A DNA stretch of 64,000 nt. Origin: Endomychus coccineus. Taxonomy: Eukaryota > Arthropoda > Insecta > Coleoptera > Endomychidae. Made by a program: the position numbers and the translations under genes. Position 1 is the first letter of the stretch, and each line of letters opens with the position of its first letter. Where the stretch lies: the NCBI GenBank assembly GCA_958510875.1, contig OY294068.1, forward strand, positions 173,383,411 to 173,447,410, written 5' to 3'. The notes under the pieces are model-generated. The model worked only from the letters and a program-made list of their open reading frames with translations. It was not told the origin of the DNA and searched no databases. Shown piece by piece: positions 11,630 through 22,619 of the stretch.

Positions 11630-12120
11630 CCCTTTCTGTACACTCAGAAATCAATAACTACACAATGGAAAAATTCGCGCCCTTCATGGTATCAACCACA
11701 CTCGTCACACGATAAGCTTCTATTGGTAGTTTATGTTTTATTTTCCCTCTCTTTAGCCTTCAGAAAAAAAATTGTTCTTCGTGAGTATGAATCAAACTAG
11801 TTCCGACAAGATGAGCTTCCATTAGTAGTTTACGATTAAGCAGGATATTTGTATTTTCCTCCATTGCCTTATAATTTCAGAATTTAATATTCGCACAATG
11901 GAAAAATGTTCGTATCCTCTTTCCTCATATGGTTTGAACCTTAGATTATATAAGGTTTGAACCAATGGGTTTCCTTTAGTTTTGTGGAGGTTAAACACCA
12001 TTTTTTTTTAAATATATCAATATTCGCGCCTCTTCTCCATGTGGCATGAATTGTACGTGGTGGCGACACCATCAGTAGTTGATGGTTAAACACTCAAATT
12101 TAAGTTTCACATTCATATAT
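11630..12120. repeat. degenerate ~120 bp tandem repeat, right part
   Basis: About four diverged units share cacaatggaaaaattcgcgcc, tcatatggtatgaacc and tccgacaagatgagcttcc-att.gtagttta. The same unit is seen left of the mariner element at 8270-8530. Confidence 0.65.
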
Positions 12121-12456
12121 ACAATGGTCGTATCTATGAATTTTCACGTTGTAATGATACTGTCTTGATGGAAATCTGTGGAGCTTTTCACATTGGGTGG
12201 TTCCTAAAAATATATTATACACAGACCTTTTCGAGACATGTGATAAGTTTGAGAACTCATGTTTTTGCTTGCCGCAATAACAAAAAGCACTAAAGTACAC
12301 GACGTAAAAGTTGCTGATTAATTTCCAAAACCAATCCTGGTGCATATTAAGAGATTCAGAAACCGAAACTATTTTAACATTAACCTACTCTCCGTCTAAA
12401 CTTTCCCATTTGCCTACTTAAGAATAGTCCGATTAATATATGACGTTTGATTGTAG

Positions 12457-12771
12457 GGAACAGAACATCCTGCCTTAGAAAATTTCCCGCACCAGGTCCT
12501 ATCTAACGAACATTATTGGAAATTTGTGCGAGAGGGACACACGGTTTTCAAAATTGAAATAACAAAAGCTGGACTATTTAATGGCATCTTGACGTGGTAC
12601 CTAGTGGATATCAAAGATAGACTTTATTATAGTACACAGGATAGCCCATACTATCTGAAAACTTGTTATTTAGTAGAATCCCCGTTAGCAGTCAGTGTTG
12701 GCGATATTGTTGAAGTGGCAGGTGATGGTAAAGAATTTTCAGTTAAAATGTCCCATGTAGCAAAAACGTAA
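12457..12771 (+). CDS. PRMT9: PRMT9-type methyltransferase, last exon
   Basis: Starts after gattgtag in phase 0, matching the phase 0 donor at 6653, and runs 105 codons to TAA. It encodes the C-terminal beta-barrel of the second methyltransferase unit: GLFNGILTWYLVDI corresponds to the PRMT G-NA-xxWF strand, TCYLVESPLAVSVGDIVEV to the W-Q-xxx-L-P block, ending in KMSHVAKT. The 5.8 kb intron between the exons is almost entirely transposon-derived (6722-8157 and 8537-10856). Confidence 0.82.
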   Translation, partial: GTEHPALENFPHQVLSNEHYWKFVREGHTVFKIEITKAGLFNGILTWYLVDIKDRLYYSTQDSPYYLKTCYLVESPLAVSVGDIVEVAGDGKEFSVKMSHVAKT

Positions 12772-12869
12772 CGAAAAGATGAGTATTTTTTTGATATCTG
12801 GTTCAGAATATGTAATTGTTCTTCGTATCTATCGTAGCTTATCAGGTACAATTTAGGGACTAACATATA

Positions 12870-14729
12870 CAGGTTATTCCACGAGAGCCGTTCGTTAGAA
12901 GTTTTCGGGGTTAGAAAAAAATTAGAATTCTGAAATTTTGGGTTCCAGGGTTATCTAAGATTTTCTTTCTTTTCAAAATATTTTCAAGATCATACTACTT
13001 CCGGTTACACCAGAAGTCGCCATTAACTTCCTTATTTTAAATGGAACACCCGGTATATTTTTTCATTTTTAGATTCCTGAGAAAATTTCATAGTGGATTC
13101 CATCAAGTTTCCCTATACCTATTTTCAATTTTTTCTTAGATATCTTGATTTTTTTGAAAATTTTGACAGATGTAGCGCTGTTTTGAGCATTGCGCCCTTT
13201 AACCAATTTCGATTGGTGGAAAGCGCTTCTGGGGTAGACGGGAGCACAGGAATGATTCTTTCGAAAGCCATATTGACAACTGATTTATCGTATACAAGGT
13301 ATCCAAAATTTAATGACCAATTACATCATTTTAAAAGTTGAAAAAGTTCGTTTTTTCAAATAGGACACCCTGTATTTTATTGGAGGTCGGATGCAGAATT
13401 TGATTCTGCATCGATTTGCTATGACATTCCCTATACCTATTTCCAGTGGTTTTCTTGTTAATCCATATTTTTATCAAAAGGTGATCAAACTCCAAATGTT
13501 CTACCAAAATTTAAATGCGGCAAGATATCTGGAGATACTGAGAGGGTTTGTTAGTGATTTTCTACATGCCCTACCTCCACGTGATAGAGCAAACAGTTGG
13601 TATCAGCTTGATGGTGCTCCAGCACATTCCACTATAGCTGTACACCGGCAATTGTCACTGATGTTCGAGGATCGGTGAATTGGCCCGCGAGGACCTTGGA
13701 ACTGGCCACCCAGATCACCCGATTTGACCCCCTTGGATTTTTACCTCTGGGGTCGCATAAAAGAACTAGTGTACTCTAGGCCGGTACAAACTAGAGAGGA
13801 ATTGTTGAACCGTCTTCCCCATGCGCTTACTAATATAAGTCCAGACGAACTTCGGAGGTCTGTTTCGCGAGGAGTATATGACAGAGTTATTCAGTGTTTG
13901 AACCAAAATGGAGGTCATATAGAACAATTATTGTAATTTTACATTCTCTTATTATTTTATGTCATTATGTTCCAATTTTTTGTTTTTATTTTATATTTCG
14001 TTCTAAATGTTATGTACTAATGTCATGTTCTAATTAAAGTAAATTTTTTACCGTTTCATTGATGTTTATTTGGCTTCGAAAGGCAAGCGATGTTTCGGTT
14101 TCTGCCAAAAAACCACATTAAAATAAAAAATATGGATTAACAAGAAAACCACTGGAAATAGGTATAGGGAATGTTATAGCAAATCGATGCAGAATCAAAT
14201 TCTGCATCCGACCATCCAATAAAATACAGGGTGTCCCATTTGAAAAAACGAACTTTTTCAATTTTTAAAATGATGTAATTGGTCATTAAATATTGGATAC
14301 CCTGTATGCGATAAATCAGTTGTCAATATGACATTCGAAAGAATCATTCCTGTGCTTCCGTCTACCCCAAAAACGCTTTCCACCAATCGAAATTGGTTAA
14401 AGGGGGCAATGCTCAAAACAGCGCTACATCTGTCAAAATTTTCAAAAAAATCAAGATATCTAAGAAAAAATTGAAAATAGGTATAGGGAAACCTGATGGA
14501 ATCCACTATGAAATTTTCTCAGAAATCTAAAAATGAAATAATATACCGGGTGTTCCATTTAAAATAAGGAAGTTAATGGCGACTTCCGGTGTAACAGGAA
14601 GTAGTTTGATCTTGAAAATATTTTGAAAAGAAAGAAAATCTTGGATAACCCTGGAACCCAAAATTTCAGAATTCTAACTTTTTTCTAACCACGAAAACTT
14701 CTAACGAACGGCTCTCGTAGAATATCCTG
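12870..14729. mobile_element. mariner-superfamily element with ~605 bp composite TIRs
   Basis: TA|caggttattccacgagagcc at the left and ggctctcgtagaatatcctg|TA at the right; the arms are 12870-13478 and 14124-14729. Each arm is itself serial: it contains inward copies of element-end motifs (aacacccggtat at 13045, ggacaccctgta at 13365), as if two or three small elements had joined before the arm was duplicated in inverted orientation. The short centre carries only the C-terminal part of a transposase. Confidence 0.88.
13478..13936 (+). pseudogene. mariner-superfamily transposase, C-terminal fragment
   Basis: Begins directly at the inner TIR boundary with KVIKLQMFYQNLNAARY. It keeps the second catalytic Asp (QLDGAPAHSTIAV), has one in-frame TGA after FEDR at 13676, then NWPPRSPDLTPLDFYLWG with the third Asp and a C-terminus ending QNGGHIEQLL. 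The spacing between second and third Asp is 41 residues. The DNA-binding part and first Asp are absent. It is clearly related to the transposase at 9104. Confidence 0.88.
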
Positions 14730-14731
14730 TA

Positions 14732-15431
14732 TATACCTCGCTGTATGTCATTTGCTATTTGAAATGCAGTAATTTCAAGGTTATGCGAAATGTGTAATTG
14801 CGAGTTTTCATTGGCAGTTTATTAGGAAAACCGATAAATGTAATATAAACATTGTAGGTAAGTTTCAACATCTGTTTGTACTTCTGGTCACTTACAGTAC
14901 AAATTATCTGTGATTGAAGTTATTTCAATTGGAATGTAGAACCCGCCTTAGATTTGATAGTTTCTCATGGGAATGAACCTGGAGATGAGCAGATAGAAAC
15001 GAAGGACGTCTTTTTTTTTCTTAGTTATAGAATGAATTGCAGGGTCAAATTTCACAAAATCTTGTCTCATATTTCCTTTGTTAAATTTGCTGAGCTGCTT
15101 TGAATTAATTTCAACGATTCCATTCAGTAGCAGCCAGTACTATATAATATCTTTGTATAATATTTCCTCTTTCTCCCAGATACCCGATTATAATGAGTGA
15201 GGACTCTAGTTAAGTGGCCGATGGAATTTTTTTTTTCTTTGTTTTCATTTATATCCATGTAATAAAAGTTTTCAAAAAGTAGATAACATGGTTCGTTCTT
15301 TTCGAAGATAGTATATATTACACATTAAGGTTCAAATAAAGGAAACTTATAATCTCTATTTGGAGAAAATCGGTAACTCCATCACTCATGATACAAAAAG
15401 TTTTTTAAAAAAGACACGTTTAGAATACAAA
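14732..15431. other. intergenic AT-rich sequence
   Basis: No coding region, repeat or structured element recognised. Confidence 0.5.
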
Positions 15432-17081
15432 CAGTGGCGGCTCCTCGAAGGAGGCTAAGGAGGCTCAGCCTCCTCACCAATTTATCTTAATGATAATTCT
15501 CCATTTTATTTCCTGTTTCTCTGATAATTCTTTAAATTTTACAATTAATTCCCCGTTCTCAGTAGTTATTTTTAATCTGGCAACAGTGGCCAGAGGCTAG
15601 ATTCTCTATATATCTCAAACGCTAAATACGTATGGTCAACACAGTTGCCGTTTTCCAAGCAGTTCAATTGCCAGATAGGGTAAAAGAGCGAATATGGCAA
15701 CACCCTATGTAGGCTAGCTTCTCGTACGGAATCGTCGGTCGAATGAAATACGATTACTTGCTACCGCCCTTCCGCTAGAAGAATGCGACACGTGTCGTGT
15801 TCCGTTAGTTCTTGTTTTTGTACTGTGAGGCGAAGTAAGGTTAAGTAGTTAAGTTATAATTTATCTAATCGGTAAACGTTAAAATGATGAGTGACTTGGT
15901 TGCTGGGTTCTTAGAAAATCCATTTAGTGGATTAACATATGATAGTAAAGTGTTTTGTTAAAAATAAACGGCCTTTACCGGATTTGAAAGGATTAGTGGT
16001 GACGATGACAGGTATGTTTCAAAATTGAAATACACAATAAATTATATTGCTTGCTATTTACATCTGATACAACTTCATGTTGGGGGCACTCGGGTATGAT
16101 GATTTGAAAAATTTAGCTCGTGGTATAGACAGACATGAAAAATCGCAGGAACATATTACATCGAGTATTAAGTTTAAATTGACCGGTAAACAGAATATTG
16201 TTAAAGGAGGAAAACATGTAATTTGGTAGACAAGAAACTACATTATAAAGAACTTTTTTTATGAAATTTTAGATACTATTAAAAGTCAAATTGAGATTCG
16301 ATTTTCCGATTTACATGAATTGAAGTTTTTCGACTTGACGAATAGAAGATTTTTCTAATCTTTTTCAAAAGAGTTTCCCAATACACTTAGATAACTTAGT
16401 TCTAAAATATAAATTTTTTGATAAAATAGCACTGCACAATGAATTATGGGTTATATACCTACTCGGATAAAGATATTTTAGGCCAGTACGACATTCACGC
16501 CGATATGATAAAATATATGATAGACAATGATTTGCAACAAGTTTTACCTCAGTTTTATAAACTACTTTGTTTGACAGTCACCATTCCTGTCACGTCGGCA
16601 TCGGTGGAGAGATCATTTTCTACTCTCAAACGAATGAAAACTTACATGCGAAATACAATGGGCCAAAATCGTTTATACAATGTTAGTTTGACATCTATTG
16701 AAAAAGATTTAGTAAAACACTTAAAACAAAATGATACATTTTATGATAATATTATTGATCATTTTTCGCAAACTAAAGACCGTAGAATTCCGTTAATAGA
16801 TAAAAAAAAGTTAATAAAAATAATAAAAAAAAAACAAAATAGGAAAAATTTCAAAAAAATATCAAAAATCCAAAGAAAAAAAAAGCGAACAAAAAAATTT
16901 TTTGCCAAGAGAAACTCTACACCTCCACGTTGGTTCTTGCTTGGCAACAATTAATTTTGTCACTGAAGTAGCTGGTACGGTCGCTGTGCAAAGGTTAAAT
17001 TTATTGGCTGAATAGAGTATATTTTTACAAGAACGTTTTATGTCCAGCCTCCTCTCTTAAAAAGTTCACGAGCCGCCACTG
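15432..17081 (+). mobile_element. hAT element, internally deleted copy 1
   Basis: Ends cagtggcggctcctcg and cacgagccgccactg match the full-size relative at 22620-25270. No matching 8 bp flanks are seen (aatacaaa against ctctggac). The copy keeps the first ~300 bp of coding region (with a frameshift at LTYDSKVFC) and the C-terminal part, but the catalytic middle is deleted. Confidence 0.9.
16439..16954 (+). pseudogene. hAT transposase C-terminal fragment (dimerisation domain)
   Basis: An open frame of 171 codons. DIHADMIKYMIDND is followed by the hAT dimerisation core PVTSASVERSFSTLKRMKTY and RNTMGQNRLYNVSLTSIEKD, then a lysine-rich tail. This segment holds about 200 bp (16355-16590) that is missing in the copy at 22620, so it complements that copy. 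The family is the ZMYM/TTF-finger type of hAT transposase. Confidence 0.88.
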
Positions 17082-17130
17082 CTCTGGACATGATTAATTA
17101 CCAAGCTTCTTAATAAAAGATTGCGCTTCT

Positions 17131-18640
17131 GTGTTTGTTGTCCCACTACAGGTTTTGTTCAATCTCAGTTTGAAATCTAATGAATTTCCTAGTGTTTGGA
17201 AAAAAGCAAAGATTATTCCCGTTCACAAATCTGGTGATGTTGGTATTATACTCAATGATCGTCCAATGGCGATATTGTCGAACTTATCTAAAGTCTTTGA
17301 GATGTGTACTTTCTCGCATATGATATCACCATACCAACATGGATTTGTCCAAAATAGATCTACGGTTACGAATCTTACTTGTTTGAACACTTATATTGCT
17401 GCTATTCTTGACAAACAAGGATAGGTTGACGTATTATATACAGATTTTTCGAAGGCCTTTGATAAACTTGATCACACTATTCTTCTAGGCAAGCTCAAAT
17501 CCATTGGATTTAGTACCTCCTTAGTAGCGTTTTTTTGCTCATACCTCATCAATAGATCGCAGTTTGTGCAATATTGTCAAAGATCAAATTCATTTACCGC
17601 CAAATCCGGTGTGCCTCAAGGTTCAAACCTTGGTCCTCTACTTATCCTGTTATTTATTAATGATTTGGCTGAAACCATAATCGGCTTGAAACTAATTTTT
17701 GCTGATGACTTGAAAATATTTTTAGAAATAAAGACCATAGATGACTGCTATGCACTACAAAATGATCTGGACTATATTTTTGAATGGTGCGCCAACAATA
17801 AATTGAGTCTAAATATGAGTAAATGTTGTGTTGTTAGCTTCAGTCGTAGTCTATCCTATTTTGTTCGATTATCTTTTAGATTCAGTAATCATTTCTCGTA
17901 ATACTACAAGACTTAGGTGTTTTATGCGATCATCGCTCACATTTAATCTACATATAAGTGATGTGTGCTAAAGCTAATAGAACTTTAGGGTTTGTACTTA
18001 GGCATTCCAAATATTTCAACAATTTAGAGGTACTACAAACACTATTGAAATCATTGGTTAGACCAAAACTGGAATATGCTTCACTCACCTGGAACCCTCA
18101 GTATAAATTCCAGATTACACTAGTTGAGAGCATTCAACGTGGATGTTTGAAATATCTCTGGTTTAGTACTTTCAATATCTTTCCTAGAAGAGGGTTTGAC
18201 CATCAAATAATATTATCTACTTTTGATGGTTTGACATTGAGAAGAAGAATAAGGAGCACAATATTACTCCATAATTTGTTGAATAATAATATTGACTGCA
18301 GTTACTTATTAGGTAAATTAATTTTTTTTTGTACCTACATTATCTTCTCGCTGTCCCTTAACTTTTTACAATGTTAGGTCTAATACAAATTTATCTTCTA
18401 GATGTCCGATATTTGTCGTGACAACAAACTTTAATGTTATTTGTTCACAATGTGACATATTTTTCAATAGTACTCAGTATCTTATTAGTGTGGTCAGGCG
18501 AGGTTATATATCACTATGTAATTTGAAAATTTAGGCAGTTTATTTGCATTATTCCTATAAGATATTATTTTTCTTGTTATTCTTTATATTATGTCGCTCT
18601 GTATTGTTTGTCCTATAATTGGGTTAACCTGTTGGGCATA
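17131..18640 (+). mobile_element. 5'-truncated Jockey-like LINE with RT remnant
   Basis: Reverse-transcriptase blocks in order: PSVWKKAKIIPVHKSGD at 17200, a shortened RP-ILSNLSKVFE block, PYQHGFVQNRSTVTNL, YTDFSKAFDKLDH at 17440, SGVPQGSNLGPL at 17610, FADDLKIFLEI at 17697 (catalytic FADD intact), NNKLSLNMSKCCVVSFS, a frame break near 17900, then LVRPKLEYASLTWNP and the C-terminal region to about 18310. One TAG (17422) and several frameshifts. The 3' end near 18640 resembles that of the LINE at 2074 but its tail is weak. Confidence 0.88.
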
Positions 18641-20456
18641 TATATACTAAATAAGTACACCCCACCTGCATCATTATAGTCTGCGTTATACCAAAGATGT
18701 TGAAGGAAATCCAAAAAAAGTATCAGTATCACATATGTACTTAATGCTTCCCTACAGCAGAACTATTTTTGACCCAAGCAATTGAACAATGCCGAAATAA
18801 TATTGATCCCTAAGCCTGGAAAATTGATCAGGTGGCTTCCTTCAGTTTTGTTAGCAAACTAGTTTTCAGACACTTCTGTCAAATGTATATGATTGTAGGA
18901 ACAAAAAATATACCAATTTTGAATAGAATCTGACCATAATCACAAAATTCTCTATATACAATTTTTAAATTTTGACTAAAAATTCCCACATATCAATTTT
19001 GAAAAGAATCGAAACATATTCATCTAACTCATCCGCCATCTTGAATCATGAGTCTTAGCCCGAGCCCCAAAATTCTAGTAGCTAAAAATTGTTGAAGATA
19101 TAGAAATCCTAAAACCTTCACTTCCACTTCGCACATGATCACCCAACGGCAGGGTCAGGTGTCAAAACGGAGTTAACCAGATAAAGGCAATAAACTATGA
19201 ACGTGAACGTTTTTCCCACAATAAATACCGCTACATAAACCAGAAGAATCGGTATCAGTTCAAGTCTGTCCCGAAGATGCTACCTTCAATGGTTGGCGAT
19301 AGGTCGGCGCATCAATTCGTGCTATTGTGACGCGGAATCCATCCTAAAGCCAAGAATTTTCAAGATTATCTACCCGCTGAAATCTACTATTGAAGATATG
19401 GACAACCTCTTTAATTAACATATTTGAACTACTTAAAAACTTATATGTAAGCAAGGATAAAATCATAGTATTTGCAGAATATCTATACCTTTCTTTCACA
19501 GAGACAGTTGATATCAATTGTTTCCGTAGGAAGCCATTTTACAACGCAATTCATTCACTCGCAACACAGGTCCAGGTAAACACGTTTCAATTACCAAGCA
19601 CACACAGATGCTTCATATCATTTTCCACAAGAACTAGTTAAAAGTAAATTCTAATATGTATCAGAGGTCACGCTGAATTACTTGCGATGCGCAATCAACA
19701 ATTCTGCGGGCAGCACACGCTTCTTCCAGCCTCTGGTTAATGACGTCATACTTTATTTGAATTGAACTGTTAGGCTTTGTGTATATTATAGGGTATTGTT
19801 TTGGCTCGCTCTTACTCACAAGACTTCTACAAACTGCTGACACAGATTTATCTGTGTCGCTGAACTAAACTTAATCTAAATATTTATCAATCTGCGGAAG
19901 GGAAGGCAATGTTAGTATGAAAAGGTATAGAAAAATAAAAACACTTTATTCATTTAGATAATGTTAAACCATTGACACCAAATAATCGTCAGTAATTAAT
20001 ACAATTGAAAAATAACGATTAAGACCCCTGTTTGACCAGTATTACAAAATTATTAAATCTAAAATACAACAGCATGACCACAGTGTGAAGAATATTTGCT
20101 CTATTTTCATCACTTGTCTCTCAGGTAAGTAGGTTTTTAATATTTAATAATTTCAAGCCGCTCTAGACATAAAACCTTAATATGAATACGAAATGAGGGT
20201 TTCTCTGGATAGACCGTAGCAATGAAGTTTACTCGTTATGCTGAGATCGCTACTGGTTGAACCTAATTACCTATGGGTTGATATCTTAAATATTTCGGTC
20301 ATTGTTGGTCATCCTACACTACGCTATTAACATTCTCCGTGACCTTTGAAGTACGAGATATGTTCTTCAATGTTTTACATTGCGTTGGGTTAACTTAGTG
20401 GAATATTTACTCTTCCATATGTAGCCTTAATATTTTCAGGTCGCTCTAGCACTTTC
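18641..20456. other. intergenic sequence
   Basis: No gene recognised. A minus-strand open stretch (19843-19661) has a protein-like composition but no recognisable domain. Short repeated words (gccgctctag / gtcgctctag) occur at 20157 and 20440 just before the tandem array. Confidence 0.45.
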
Positions 20457-22538
20457 GTCAGTCGGGTATATATACTTCCACAGATATTGACAGGTAGCAC
20501 TGCAACTTCCTCGTTCTGCAGATGAGCTCGAAAGCGAAATAGCTGATCGGAACAATTGTTTTTAGTGTTACTGGTCGATCCAGAGAAACCTAATTACTTT
20601 TGTATTTGATAAATGTTAATTGCGAACATGAACTTATTGAATAAATTCAGTGATATCAAAGTAAACCTTAGTTTTATTGTTATGAATTAATATAACTATA
20701 AAACGTGATTCTTATAATATTATGTTCAACTAATCTCTGGTACCACCATGCCAATTGACACTATAATGTGTATTTATTCCTTAATACAAACGTGGAAAAG
20801 AAGTAAAAGATTAAATATTTCAATACTAAATAAATTAATATTATTTAATGCTGTGAAATTATGTACCGTAATCTGGGGATCCTTGAATCACCTTAGACAA
20901 CTTGGGACAAATGGGAATATTGAATATTTGTCACTCTTAACACCATCTATTCGGGTTATAATCAAAAATTTCTGCAAGCATTATTAGTTGTTAAAAAATC
21001 ATTATTCTTGTAAAATGCCTGTTTCAACCTCAATATAACCCAAATTAATGAAAAATAGCAAGAACCATTATCAATTTTTCATTTGTCACTCTAAGACCAG
21101 TTGATTTTTGAAAACTTGATAATCGTCTTTTATTAAATATATTATCCTGAGTCAGTCGGGTATATATACTTCCACAGATATTGACAGGTAGCACTGCAAC
21201 TTCCTCGTTCTGCAGATGAGCTCGAAAGCGAAATAGCTGATCGGAACAATTGTTTTTAGTGTTACTGGTCGATCCAGAGAAACCTAATTACTTTTGTATT
21301 TGATAAATGTTAATTGCGAACATGAACTTATTGAATAAATTCAGTGATATCAAAGTAAACCTTAGTTTTATTGTTATGAATTAATATAACTATAAAACGT
21401 GATTCTTATACTATTATGTTCAACTAATCTCTGGTACCACCATGCCAATTGACACTATAATGTGTATTTATTCCTTAATACAAACGTGGAAAAGAAGTAA
21501 AAGATTAAATATTTCAATACTAAATAAATTAATATTATTTAATGCTGTGAAATTATGTACCGTAATCTGGGGATCCTTGAATCACCTTAGACAACTTGGG
21601 ACAAATGGGAATATTGAATATTTGTCACTCTTAACACCATCTATTCGGGTTATAATCAAAAATTTCTGCAAGCATTATTAGTTGTTAAAAAATCATTATT
21701 CTTGTAAAATGCCTGTTTCAACCTCAATATAACCCAAATTAATGAAAAATAGCAAGAACCATTATCAATTTTTCATTTGTCACTCTAAGACCAGTTGATT
21801 TTTGAAAACTTGATAATCGTCTTTTATTAAATATATTATCCTGAGTCAGTCGGGTATATATACTTCCACAGATATTGACAGGTAGCACTGCAACTTCCTC
21901 GTTCTGCAGATGAGCTCGAAAGCGAAATAGCTGATCGGAACAATTGTTTTTAGTGTTACTGGTCGATCCAGAGAAACCTAATTACTTTTGTATTTGATAA
22001 ATGTTAATTGCGAACATGAACTTATTGAATAAATTCAGTGATATCAAAGTAAACCTTAGTTTTATTGTTATGAATTAATATAACTATAAAACGTGATTCT
22101 TATACTATTATGTTCAACTAATCTCTGGTACCACCATGCCAATTGACACTATAATGTGTATTTATTCCTTAATACAAACGTGGAAAAGAAGTAAAAGATT
22201 AAATATTTCAATACTAAATAAATTAATATTATTTAATGCTGTGAAATTATGTACCGTAATCTGGGGATCCTTGAATCACCTTAGACAACTTGGGACAAAT
22301 GGGAATATTGAATATTTGTCACTCTTAACACCATCTATTCGGGTTATAATCAAAAATTTCTGCAAGCATTATTAGTTGTTAAAAAATCATTATTCTTGTA
22401 AAATGCCTGTTTCAACCTCAATATAACCCAAATTAATGAAAAATAGCAAGAACCATTATCAATTTTTCATTTGTCACTCTAAGACCAGTTGATTTTTGAA
22501 AACTTGATAATCGTCTTTTATTAAATATATTATCCTGA
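20457..22538 (+). repeat. three perfect-length tandem copies of a 694 bp unit
   Basis: Units begin at 20457, 21151 and 21845 with gtcagtcgggtatatata; the array is exactly 3 x 694 = 2082 bp and ends at 22538. The only difference I saw by eye is one base (ataatatt in unit 1, atactatt in units 2 and 3). Each unit has a TATA-like tatatata 10 bp in, a hammerhead-like segment at unit positions 58-129, an aataaa at about position 185, and a 79-codon open frame that looks fortuitous. LTR-like ordering (TATA, then polyA signal) is suggestive only. Confidence 0.95.
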
Positions 22539-22619
22539 AACACTTGTAGGTAAGAAATATTTTTATTTTATCCGCAACAAAGATTTACAGGATAAAATTG
22601 TTCTAGGGTAACTTGAGAC

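Noticed and set aside
19661..19843. 60-codon minus-strand frame with protein-like composition
   Set aside because: Short, no domain, no splice or promoter context that supports it.
20748..22375. 79-codon open frame repeated in each 694 bp unit
   Set aside because: No recognisable domain; identical only because the DNA units are identical, with no codon-level constraint to see.
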